Origin: Alphaproteobacteria bacterium
GTDB taxonomy: Bacteria; Pseudomonadota; Alphaproteobacteria; RS24
Direction of reading: 5' to 3'
Assembly: GCA_029248825.1 (NCBI GenBank)
Contig: JAQWIP010000092.1
Location: 1 to 8,689, forward strand
DNA: 8,689 nucleotides
Part shown: in pieces, positions 1 through 6,131 of the stretch
How positions within the stretch are numbered: the first letter of the stretch is position 1
Layout: each line of letters starts with the position of its first letter
Position numbers and translations under genes: made by a program
The notes under the pieces: generated by a model
The model's input: the letters and a program-made list of their open reading frames with translations, nothing else
What the model was told of the DNA's origin: nothing
Database searches by the model: none

Positions 1-2
1 GT

Positions 3-584
3 CCGATTAAATTAATCTCGGGCGCCTCGCCATTTTGCGAAACTTTCCTGACCGATGTGAAAGTGCCGAAAGAAAACTTGGTGGGCGAGCTGAACAAAGG
101 CTGGACCATTGCCAAACGTTTGCTCGAGCATGAACGCAGCATGATTTCGGGCATGGGCATGGGCGCAGGCGCGGCCTCCATGGGCGGCATGGAAGCTGTG
201 GCCAAAGAAAACTTTGGCGCCGATGGCGACAAAATTGGCGATTCCAGCATCCGCCAAGCGGTTGCCGACCACAAAATGGATCAGCAAGCTTTTGGCCTGA
301 CGCTGAAACGCGCCGAAGCCGAAGCCAAAGCCGGACAAGGCATGGGCGCGGCGGCCTCGATGTTTAAATATTACGGCACGGAAGTGAACAAGCGCCGCTT
401 CGAGCTGCTGCTCGACCTGATGGGCACGCAAGCGCTCGGTTGGGAAGGCGAAGGCTTCGACAAGCGCGAGCTGGCCGTAACCCGCTCTTGGTTACGCTCG
501 AAAGGCAATTCCATCGAAGGCGGCACCTCAGAGGTGCAGCTCAATGTGATTGCAAAACGTGTATTAGGTCTGCCCGACGCCTAG
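3..584 (+). CDS. Acyl-CoA dehydrogenase, large-subunit type, 5'-truncated by window edge
   Basis: This is the C-terminal half (193 residues; relatives are about 395) of a flavin-dependent acyl-CoA dehydrogenase, which oxidises an acyl-CoA to its 2,3-enoyl-CoA in the cytoplasm and passes electrons to ETF. The frame is open from base 3, so the GTG at 57 is internal and not the start. Visible are the end of the middle beta domain (PFCETFLTDVKVPKENLVGE) and most of the C-terminal helical domain, ending with IEGGTSEVQ and RVLGLP. Two glutamates could be the catalytic base: the one in HER (132-134), at the position used by LCAD and isovaleryl-CoA dehydrogenase, and the one in IEGGTSE (516-518), one residue off the MCAD position. 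A Gly/Met/Ala-rich loop (about 150-195) is unusual in composition. The overall look matches the large partner of paired dehydrogenases such as PimC/PimD-like proteins. The family call is firm, but the substrate cannot be told. Confidence 0.93.
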   Translation, partial: PIKLISGASPFCETFLTDVKVPKENLVGELNKGWTIAKRLLEHERSMISGMGMGAGAASMGGMEAVAKENFGADGDKIGDSSIRQAVADHKMDQQAFGLTLKRAEAEAKAGQGMGAAASMFKYYGTEVNKRRFELLLDLMGTQALGWEGEGFDKRELAVTRSWLRSKGNSIEGGTSEVQLNVIAKRVLGLPDA

Positions 585-605
585 GCCGTCGCGACAAGCT
601 CAGAT

Positions 606-611
606 AAAGGA
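606..611 (+). promoter_or_regulatory. Ribosome binding site of the second acyl-CoA dehydrogenase
   Basis: AAAGGA lies 7 nt before the ATG at 619 and supports that start. It sits inside a 34-nt gap after the preceding stop codon, consistent with the two dehydrogenase genes sharing one mRNA. Confidence 0.6.
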
Positions 612-618
612 ATATCCT

Positions 619-1758
619 ATGGCATTCGTGCTTACCGAAGAACAAACCATGCTGAAAGATATGGCGAAGGACTTTTTCACCGAACAAGTTCCCGTCGCTA
701 ATTTACGCAAGCTGCGCGATGAAGAAGATGCAGACGGCTATGATAAAGCCGTGTGGAAACAAATCGTCGAGCTGGGCTTTGCCGGCATTCTCATTCCAGA
801 AGAACATGGCGGCACAGGTTTTGGCCCCATGGGTCTTGGCATTGTGATGAAAGAGGCGGGCCGTACGCTGGCCGCTTCGCCACTTTACTCGACGGCTGTT
901 CTGGGCGCTGGCCTGATTATGGCGGCTGGCTCTGACCCACAAAAAGCAGCTCTCCTGCCCCAAATCGCGGCAGGCGAAACCCTGACCGCTTTGGCTTTGG
1001 AAGAAACCAATCATCATAATCCGCTGAACACATCTATGGTGGCCGAGAAATCTGGCGATGGCTTTAGCCTCACCGGCGATAAGAAATTCGTCATCGACGG
1101 ACATATTGCCGATACGCTGATTGTCGTGGCGCGCACCAGTGGCGCGGCTGGCGAGGCACAAGGTTTGTCGATGTTCTTGGTCGATGCCAAAGCCGAAGGT
1201 GTCAGCATCACACGCAACCATATGGTCGATAGCCGCAATGCAGCCAGTATTGCTTTTGCCAATGTGCAAGTCTCTGGCGATGCCGTTTTGGGCAGCTTGG
1301 GCGGCGCTTATGCCGAACTGGAAACCAGCCTCGATTTGGCGCGCGTCTGTTTGGCCGCCGAAATGCTGGGCGGTGCCGAAACCGTGTTCGACACGACTTT
1401 GGAATACCTCAAGGAGCGCAAGCAATTTGGCGTGATTATTGGCACTTTCCAAGCCCTGAAACACCGCGCGGCTGAGTTGTTCTGCGAAGTGGAAATTTGC
1501 CAATCGGTGCTTTTGGATGCTTTATCGGCGCTCGAAGAGCGGCGCAATGATACGCCGCGCGCTGCCAGTCTGGCCAAAGCCCGTGTGGGCGATGCGCTTC
1601 GGTTGATTACCAATGAAGGCGTGCAAATGCATGGCGGCATTGGCATGACCGATGCGGTGGACATGGGGCTATTTATGAAACGCGCTCGTGTGCAGGCGCA
1701 AATGTTGGGCGATACGAATTTCCACCGCGCCCGCTACGCGGATTTGGGTGGCTATTAA
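619..1758 (+). CDS. Acyl-CoA dehydrogenase, small-subunit type (probably the non-catalytic partner)
   Basis: A complete 379-residue acyl-CoA dehydrogenase. The N-terminal helical domain covers about residues 5-115, the middle beta domain about 120-215 (LTALALEE, then GDKKFVIDG), and the C-terminal helical domain about 225-372. Arg267 in ERKQFG and the MHGGIGMTDAVDMG segment are the usual FAD and dimer-contact motifs. By eye alignment the normal base positions lack Glu: Ala241 in LDLAR (LCAD/IVD position) and Gly364 in LGDT (MCAD position). This pattern is known from two-subunit acyl-CoA dehydrogenases (for example the mycobacterial ChsE4-ChsE5 type), where one chain supplies the base and the other structural and flavin contacts. 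The gene starts 34 nt after its neighbour and is followed by a terminator, so the two likely form one complex. The best family match is to PimD-like small subunits. Whether the substrate is a dicarboxylyl-, steroid- or ordinary fatty-acyl-CoA cannot be decided. Confidence 0.94.
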   Translation: MAFVLTEEQTMLKDMAKDFFTEQVPVANLRKLRDEEDADGYDKAVWKQIVELGFAGILIPEEHGGTGFGPMGLGIVMKEAGRTLAASPLYSTAVLGAGLIMAAGSDPQKAALLPQIAAGETLTALALEETNHHNPLNTSMVAEKSGDGFSLTGDKKFVIDGHIADTLIVVARTSGAAGEAQGLSMFLVDAKAEGVSITRNHMVDSRNAASIAFANVQVSGDAVLGSLGGAYAELETSLDLARVCLAAEMLGGAETVFDTTLEYLKERKQFGVIIGTFQALKHRAAELFCEVEICQSVLLDALSALEERRNDTPRAASLAKARVGDALRLITNEGVQMHGGIGMTDAVDMGLFMKRARVQAQMLGDTNFHRARYADLGGY

Positions 1759-1785
1759 GCTAAAAGCCACTTAAAAAACCATTAC

Positions 1786-1813
1786 AGGCCTCGACATTTG
1801 CGTGTCGAGGCCT
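1786..1813 (+). terminator. Rho-independent-type terminator after the acyl-CoA dehydrogenase pair
   Basis: AGGCCTCGACA (1786-1796) pairs perfectly with TGTCGAGGCCT (1803-1813), giving an 11-bp GC-rich stem with a 6-nt loop. It is followed by TTAATTCT, a modest rather than ideal U tract, and preceded by an A run at 1773-1778. It begins 27 nt after the dehydrogenase stop codon and ends 38 nt before the next start. It may be leaky because the U tract is interrupted. Confidence 0.75.
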
Positions 1814-1840
1814 TAATTCTATGTGAGATATGAAATCTTA

Positions 1841-1846
1841 GAGGGG
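1841..1846 (+). promoter_or_regulatory. Ribosome binding site of the 75-aa protein
   Basis: GAGGGG lies 5 nt before the ATG at 1852. It is one of the better Shine-Dalgarno matches in the window and the main evidence besides composition that the small reading frame downstream is translated. Confidence 0.6.
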
Positions 1847-1851
1847 CTAAA

Positions 1852-2079
1852 ATGGCTGAAGAAACGAAGCAACCCGAACGCATCACCGTTCTTGCTGAGG
1901 AATTTACGCCGGCTGCCATGGAGTTCCACCGCCGCAATATGAGCGCGCGGGGGTATCGCATGGAAGGCCAGATTACGCCTCGTCGCTATATGATGATTGA
2001 AGGCCCCGGCGAGCCGAAAGACTTGTTTGACGCAAAAGAATATTTTGCCGTCACTTTCGTTCGCAAAGACGGCGAATAA
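1852..2079 (+). CDS. Hypothetical 75-aa soluble protein
   Basis: I do not recognise this protein. It is 75 residues, highly charged, with no signal peptide, membrane segment, cysteine or metal-binding motif, so a small cytoplasmic protein is expected. The order suggests a compact alpha/beta fold: a short strand (RITVLAEEF), a helix (about residues 21-32, AAMEFHRRNMSA), a strand-turn stretch rich in Arg and Met (RGYRMEGQITPRRYMMIEG), and a C-terminal strand (EYFAVTFVRK). The repeated aromatic and Arg residues could bind a nucleotide or another protein, but that is a guess. The start is set by ATG with GAGGGG 5 nt upstream. The gene lies between the dehydrogenase terminator and hemA, 95 nt before the latter, so it is probably transcribed alone or with hemA. 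No clear promoter fits in the 38 nt after the terminator, so read-through or a promoter overlapping the hairpin is possible. Confidence 0.72.
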   Translation: MAEETKQPERITVLAEEFTPAAMEFHRRNMSARGYRMEGQITPRRYMMIEGPGEPKDLFDAKEYFAVTFVRKDGE

Positions 2080-2105
2080 TCTTAAAACTGCGGCAAAAAT
2101 GCTCC

Positions 2106-2152
2106 CAACCTAGCCAGACTGGTCTTCGAAGCCTAAATAGGTTAGGTATATG
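2106..2152 (+). promoter_or_regulatory. Palindrome-rich hemA leader with a weak candidate promoter
   Basis: The 95-nt gap before hemA holds several short symmetric elements: AACCTA (2107-2112) against TAGGTT (2138-2143), CCAGACTGG (2114-2122), CTTCGAAG (2124-2131), CCTAAATAGG (2132-2141), and the direct repeat TAGGTTAGGT (2138-2147). TATATG (2147-2152) could be a -10 box, but the hexamer 17 nt upstream (CTTCGA) is a poor -35. The elements could be an operator or a foldable leader. I see no FNR box (TTGAT-N4-ATCAA) or PpsR box (TGT-N12-ACA), the regulators known from hemA in phototrophic alphaproteobacteria. The symmetry is directly visible; the function is inferred. Confidence 0.3.
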
Positions 2153-2174
2153 GCTGTTTTAAAGTGGACTGGAT

Positions 2175-3431
2175 ATGCCCGTCAATTACGACAAACATCT
2201 CGATGACGCCCTCGCCTCTCTGCACGAAGAGGGGCGCTACCGCGTGTTTACCGATCTGGCGCGTCGCGCTGGACAGTTTCCGCGCGCCATCGATTATTCC
2301 ACCACCCCCCACCGCGAAATCACCGTTTGGTGTTCCAATGACTATTTGGGCATTGGCCAAAACCAAGACGTGATGGACGCCATGAAAACCGCCATTGACG
2401 ATATGGGCACGGGCGCCGGCGGAACGCGCAATATTTCTGGCACGCACCATATGATTGTCGAGCTGGAAAACGAGCTATGCGACCTGCACGATAAACCCGC
2501 CGCCTTGGTCTTTACCTCGGGCTATATTTCCAATGAGGCGACAATCTCGACGCTGGCCAAACTCTTGCCCAATTGCCTTATTTTATCGGATGAGCTGAAC
2601 CACGCCTCGATGATTGAGGGCGTGCGCCAAAGCGGCTGCAGCAAGCTCATCTGGCGCCACAATGATATGGCGCATCTGGAAAGCCTTTTGGCCGATGCCG
2701 AACCCGATCGCCCGAAACTGATTGTTTTTGAAAGCGTCTATTCGATGGATGGCGATGTCGCCCCGATTGAACAGATTTGCGATTTGGCCGAAAAATACGG
2801 CGCCCTGACTTATTTGGACGAAGTGCATGCCGTGGGCATGTATGGCCAACGCGGCGGCGGCATTGCAGAGCGCGATAATCTGATGCATCGCATTGATGTG
2901 ATTGAAGGCACGCTGGCCAAAGCCTTTGGCGTCATGGGCGGCTATATCACGGGCAATCGCAATTTGGTCGATGCCATTCGCTCTTTCGCGCCGGGCTTTA
3001 TTTTCACCACCTCCTTGCCGCCAGCCATCGCCGCGGGCGCCATCAAAAGCGTGCAGTTGATTAAGCAATCTAATTTCGGCCAAGACTTGCGCCTGCGCCA
3101 TCAAGAACGCGCGCAGACATTGAAAGATAAATTGGCTCAAGCGGGTCTGCCCGTTTTGCCGACCCAAACCCATATTGTGCCGCTGATGGTGGGCGACCCG
3201 CTGTTGTGCAAAGCCGCTTCCGATCGTTTGTTGAACGAGCATAATATTTATATTCAGCCGATTAACTATCCAACCGTGCCGCGCGGCGCCGAGCGTTTGC
3301 GCATCACCCCAACGCCCCTGCACGATGATGCGATGATTGACGCTCTGGTGTCGGCTGTGTCGGAAGTTTGGGCGCATTTGGATATTTCGCGCGAGCTGCC
3401 GAGCGTGTTCTCGGCGCCTGCGGCGCAATAG
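2175..3431 (+). CDS. hemA: 5-aminolevulinate synthase (C4 pathway)
   Basis: A PLP-dependent enzyme that condenses glycine with succinyl-CoA to 5-aminolevulinate, CO2 and CoA, the first committed step of heme synthesis in alphaproteobacteria. It is 418 residues (family about 400-410), a fold-type I aminotransferase-like protein. Visible residues include Arg21, CSNDYLG (53-59), the GAGGTRNISGTHH substrate and cofactor region (80-92), His143 in DELNHASMI, Asp215 and His218 in LDEVHAVG, and the PLP lysine Lys249 in GTLAKAFG. The substrate arginine is in ERLRITPTP. All numbers run one higher than in Rhodobacter capsulatus HemA. The C-terminus has about ten extra, poorly conserved residues. The ATG at 2175 is chosen because the N-terminus aligns with the family; its Shine-Dalgarno sequence is weak (TGGA, 2165-2168). 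hemH follows 3 nt after the stop. No Cys-Pro heme regulatory motif is present. KBL and serine palmitoyltransferase are relatives, but the sequence is clearly ALAS. Confidence 0.98.
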   Translation: MPVNYDKHLDDALASLHEEGRYRVFTDLARRAGQFPRAIDYSTTPHREITVWCSNDYLGIGQNQDVMDAMKTAIDDMGTGAGGTRNISGTHHMIVELENELCDLHDKPAALVFTSGYISNEATISTLAKLLPNCLILSDELNHASMIEGVRQSGCSKLIWRHNDMAHLESLLADAEPDRPKLIVFESVYSMDGDVAPIEQICDLAEKYGALTYLDEVHAVGMYGQRGGGIAERDNLMHRIDVIEGTLAKAFGVMGGYITGNRNLVDAIRSFAPGFIFTTSLPPAIAAGAIKSVQLIKQSNFGQDLRLRHQERAQTLKDKLAQAGLPVLPTQTHIVPLMVGDPLLCKAASDRLLNEHNIYIQPINYPTVPRGAERLRITPTPLHDDAMIDALVSAVSEVWAHLDISRELPSVFSAPAAQ

Positions 3432-3434
3432 TCT

Positions 3435-4445
3435 ATGCTGCCTAATTCGCACCCCCCTGTCGCCTTTGGCAAAAATGGTCTTTTGCTGGTCAACCTCGGC
3501 ACGCCTGTCAGTCCCGACAAAAAGGGACTGCGCCCCTATCTCAAACAATTCTTGAGCGATCGGCGCGTTATCGAAGCCTCGCCGCTGATTTGGCAGCCGA
3601 TTTTACGCGGCATTATTTTGAATACGCGGCCGAAGAAATCGGCCAAAGCCTATGCCAAAATCTGGCGCCAAGAGAGCAATGAAAGCCCGTTGCGCTATTA
3701 CACGCGCGTGCAGGCTGAGCTGCTGCAAGAAAAACTGGGCGATGGCGTTTTGGTAGATTATGCCATGCGCTATGGCGCGCCCTCGATTGAAGATAAAATT
3801 CAGACCCTGAAAGACGCAGGCTGCGAGCGCATATCCATTATGGCGCTCTACCCGCAATATAGCGCCACCACTTCGGCCAGTGTTTATGATGATGTGTTCC
3901 GCTCGCTGCTCAAATTGCGCTGGCAACCTGCCGTTCGCACGGCAGAGCCTTGGCACGACCATCCCGCCTATATTGAGGCTTTGGCGCAATCGGTGAACCA
4001 GCATATCGCAACGCTCGACTGGAAACCCGAGGTGATTATCGCCTCCTTCCATGGTTTGCCGCGGGCTTATTTCGACAAGGGCGACCCCTATCATTGCCAT
4101 TGCGCCAAGACCGCGCGCCTGTTGCGCGAGAAGCTGGGCATGGATGACACGCAGCTGAAACTGACCTTTCAATCGCGCTTTGGCCCGACCCAATGGTTGC
4201 AGCCCTATACCGATAAGACCGTGCTGGAAATGGCCGAAGCGGGCGTGAAAAAACTGGCTGTGGTGACGCCGGGCTTTATTTCTGATTGCGTGGAAACGCT
4301 GGAAGAAATTGGCATTGAGCTGCAAGGCGACTTCAAGCAAGCGGGCGGCACGCATTTCACCACCGTGCCTTGTCTCAATGAGACGAAGGCATCTATGGAA
4401 CTGCTGGCGACACTCGCAAAACGCGACTTGGCGGGCTGGCTGTAA
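3435..4445 (+). CDS. hemH: Ferrochelatase
   Basis: This enzyme inserts ferrous iron into protoporphyrin IX to make protoheme, the last step of the pathway, at the inner face of the cytoplasmic membrane. It has 336 residues, normal for bacteria. The N-terminal half begins with LLLVNLGTP (16-24) and contains ALYPQYSATTSASVYDD. The family signature lies at SFHGLPRAYFDKGDPYHC, with the catalytic His206; Glu287 in SDCVETLEEI is the second conserved active-site residue. Their spacing of 81 residues equals that of Bacillus subtilis HemH (His183, Glu264). There is no C-terminal [2Fe-2S] extension. The start ATG follows the hemA stop by 3 nt and no independent Shine-Dalgarno is evident, since the region is hemA coding sequence, so translation is likely coupled to hemA. 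No terminator is seen after the gene. Confidence 0.98.
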   Translation: MLPNSHPPVAFGKNGLLLVNLGTPVSPDKKGLRPYLKQFLSDRRVIEASPLIWQPILRGIILNTRPKKSAKAYAKIWRQESNESPLRYYTRVQAELLQEKLGDGVLVDYAMRYGAPSIEDKIQTLKDAGCERISIMALYPQYSATTSASVYDDVFRSLLKLRWQPAVRTAEPWHDHPAYIEALAQSVNQHIATLDWKPEVIIASFHGLPRAYFDKGDPYHCHCAKTARLLREKLGMDDTQLKLTFQSRFGPTQWLQPYTDKTVLEMAEAGVKKLAVVTPGFISDCVETLEEIGIELQGDFKQAGGTHFTTVPCLNETKASMELLATLAKRDLAGWL

Positions 4446-4452
4446 GCAAGAG

Positions 4453-4481
4453 TTGACCTCGTTCCAGCTTTGCGTCAAACT
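4453..4481 (+). promoter_or_regulatory. Weak candidate promoter/operator upstream of the membrane-protein unit
   Basis: The 55-nt gap after hemH contains TTGACC (4453-4458), a good -35 match, then 17 nt and CAAACT (4476-4481), a poor -10 (3 of 6). The same region carries an inverted repeat TTGAC (4453-4457) / GTCAA (4474-4478) with a 16-nt spacer, which could be an operator or chance. If real, it separates the transporter unit from hemA-hemH; otherwise all five genes may be one operon. Confidence 0.25.
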
Positions 4482-4491
4482 TGTGTCCAAC

Positions 4492-4497
4492 AGGTGA
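4492..4497 (+). promoter_or_regulatory. Ribosome binding site supporting the 113-aa reading frame
   Basis: AGGTGA precedes the ATG at 4501, leaving 6 nt between the AGG core and the start. AGGTGAT matches the downstream part of the extended anti-Shine-Dalgarno complement. This favours translation of the small membrane protein. Confidence 0.55.
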
Positions 4498-4500
4498 TTT

Positions 4501-4842
4501 ATGAGCCCATGGTTAAGTCTTTTTGAGTTTCCGCCCCATCCCGTCAGCGGTGTGGTGCTCATTGTGTGCGCGCTTATTTGGGCAATCCGAAGCCGGCGCA
4601 AGAGACACCCTAATCTATTAGCGTCGCAAGTCGCAGTCCTTGTCAGTGCCATATCGCAAATCGCGCTGGCCTTCGGCCAAGGCGATATCTCTTTACTTTC
4701 AATGCTCAGCGCTATTTTACAGATTAGCCTTGGGCAGTTATTTGCTTTTTGGGTCATCGCTTTGGCGATTATCCGAGGGGTTTTCGCCATTCGCAGCCGC
4801 AATGACAATGCCCATATTTTTACACGGAACCGAAAAAAATGA
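4501..4842 (+). CDS. Hypothetical 113-aa multi-pass membrane protein
   Basis: I do not recognise a family. Three hydrophobic stretches are visible: about residues 14-29 (GVVLIVCALIWAI), about 41-58 (LASQVAVLVSAISQIALAF) and about 64-95 (a long run including GQLFAFWVIALAIIRGVF), the last long enough for one or two helices. Arg/Lys-rich loops (RSRRKRH at about 30-36 and the basic tail RSRNDNAHIFTRNRKK) should lie in the cytoplasm by the positive-inside rule, giving three or four helices with a cytosolic C-terminus. The last 4 bases (ATGA) overlap the start of the MFS transporter, a strong sign of translational coupling, and AGGTGA supports the start. The protein could be an accessory subunit of the transporter or an unrelated small membrane protein. 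The existence of the gene is moderately sure; its function is unknown. Confidence 0.65.
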   Translation: MSPWLSLFEFPPHPVSGVVLIVCALIWAIRSRRKRHPNLLASQVAVLVSAISQIALAFGQGDISLLSMLSAILQISLGQLFAFWVIALAIIRGVFAIRSRNDNAHIFTRNRKK

Positions 4843-6131
4843 ACTCTAACTCAGCGCCTGCCGCCGCTCCGATGTTTTCGCGCGGCCTCAAGGCCTATAC
4901 CGTAGGCCTGCTCACGCTCATCTATACCGCCAATTATGTCGACCGCCAGATTGTCGCCATTTTATTGCAATCGATTAAAACCGACATGGATCTGAGCGAC
5001 ACGCAATTGGGCTTGCTGACGGGGCCCGCTTTTGGCGTGTTCTATGCCACGCTCGGTATTCCCATCGCCTATTTGGCCGACCGCATGTCGCGCAAGAAAA
5101 TCATCATTGCCTCGCTATCTTTATTCTCGGTCATGACTTTTGTCTGCGGCTTGGCGCAAAACTATGTGCAGCTCTTGTTGGCACGCGTTGGCGTAGGCGT
5201 CGGCGAGGCTGGCACCAGCCCCCCATCGCACGCCATTATTGCCGACATGTATGGCCCATCCGAGCGCGCCGCGCCTTTGGCTGTTTTTGCCCTCGGCATT
5301 AACCTCGGGCTCTTCGCGGCTTTTATTGTCGGCGGATATATTGGCGACACCTATGGCTGGCGCGTGGCCGTGCAAGTGGTGGCTATTCCTGGTTTGGCGT
5401 TGGCGATTTTGGCTTGGTTTACCTTGCGCGACCCCCCGCGCGGCATGAGCGACAATAAAGCCAGCGGCACCGCCCCGCCTTTGCGCGAGACCTTAAGCTA
5501 TATGTGGAACACGAAATCCATTCGCCAATTGCTGATTGCCTCGACCCTCGTGATTACCGTGGGCTATGGCGCTGTGGCTTGGTTGCCGAGTTATTTCATC
5601 CGCGTGCATGGCATGAGCGCCACGCAAGTGGGCGGCATTTTGGCGATTATGATTGGCATTGGCGGCGGACTTGGCACGGCCTTTGGCGGCGTTTTCGCCG
5701 ACCGTTTGGGCAAGCGCGATGTGCGCTGGAACCTGTGGTTGGTATCGGCGATCACCATTGGCGTCGCGCCTTTATCGGTGATTGGCTATCTCTCCACCGA
5801 CACGATGACCGCCCTTATTTGGCTGGCCATCCCGCTAACCGTGGGGGCGCTGTATTTTGGCCCAACTTTGGCCATGCTGCATACTTTGGTGAAACCCGAA
5901 ATGCGCTCGCTCGCCTCGGCCATTATGCTATGCGTCAATAATATCATCGGGCTGGGCGTTGGGCCGCTGAGCATTGGCTATTTGAGCGACCAATTCACCC
6001 CCCTTTACGGCCCTCAAGGGCTCGGCTATGCGCTGGCTGCTATGACGATTGTCGGCCTTTGGGGCGGCATTCATTATTGGATGGCAACGCTGAACTTGCG
6101 CGACGATATTGAAAACGCCCAAACCGCTTGA
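4839..6131 (+). CDS. MFS transporter, spinster-like family
   Basis: A 430-residue major facilitator superfamily protein expected to have 12 membrane helices in two six-helix halves in the inner membrane. The first helix contains NYVDRQIVAIL (32-42), where the Asp-Arg pair is typical of spinster-like bacterial transporters. Loop 2-3 carries motif A as GIPIAYLADRMSRKK (73-87), and a degenerate copy GGVFADRLGKRD lies around residues 283-294 in the second half, with Asp288. The helix 4-5 region has RVGVGVGEAGTSPPSHAII, also characteristic. The substrate cannot be deduced; members of this group are annotated variously as efflux pumps or organic-anion and lipid transporters. The start overlaps the preceding stop as ATGA, with no strong Shine-Dalgarno of its own (only GGAA at 4826-4829). 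The stop overlaps the TTG start of the next gene. Confidence 0.94.
   Translation: MNSNSAPAAAPMFSRGLKAYTVGLLTLIYTANYVDRQIVAILLQSIKTDMDLSDTQLGLLTGPAFGVFYATLGIPIAYLADRMSRKKIIIASLSLFSVMTFVCGLAQNYVQLLLARVGVGVGEAGTSPPSHAIIADMYGPSERAAPLAVFALGINLGLFAAFIVGGYIGDTYGWRVAVQVVAIPGLALAILAWFTLRDPPRGMSDNKASGTAPPLRETLSYMWNTKSIRQLLIASTLVITVGYGAVAWLPSYFIRVHGMSATQVGGILAIMIGIGGGLGTAFGGVFADRLGKRDVRWNLWLVSAITIGVAPLSVIGYLSTDTMTALIWLAIPLTVGALYFGPTLAMLHTLVKPEMRSLASAIMLCVNNIIGLGVGPLSIGYLSDQFTPLYGPQGLGYALAAMTIVGLWGGIHYWMATLNLRDDIENAQTA

Noticed and set aside
57..59. GTG at 57 as the start of the first dehydrogenase
   Set aside because: The frame is open upstream to base 3 and encodes conserved family sequence (SGASPFCETF), so the gene is cut by the window edge.
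147..200. Short repeat encoding Gly-Met-Gly-Met-Gly-Ala in the first dehydrogenase
   Set aside because: It stays in frame, lies at a loop after the HER helix where relatives are also Gly-rich, and is too short to be a meaningful repeat.
703..1503. Open frame of 266 codons on the minus strand opposite the second acyl-CoA dehydrogenase
   Set aside because: The product is low in recognisable order and rich in His, Gln and Phe, as expected of an antisense shadow.
2583..3548. Open frame of 321 codons on the minus strand opposite hemA
   Set aside because: It is the antisense shadow of a clearly identified ALA synthase, without family resemblance or ribosome binding site.
3435..4445. Possible [2Fe-2S] cluster in ferrochelatase because of the CHC motif
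   Set aside because: The CHC follows the GDPY segment common to bacterial ferrochelatases, and the C-terminal cysteine set of cluster-binding forms is absent.
3603..4808. Long open frame on the minus strand (about 400 codons) opposite hemH and the small membrane gene
   Set aside because: It lies antisense to the unmistakable ferrochelatase, its product is rich in Arg, His and Gln with no recognisable family, and such frames arise from the codon bias of the real gene.
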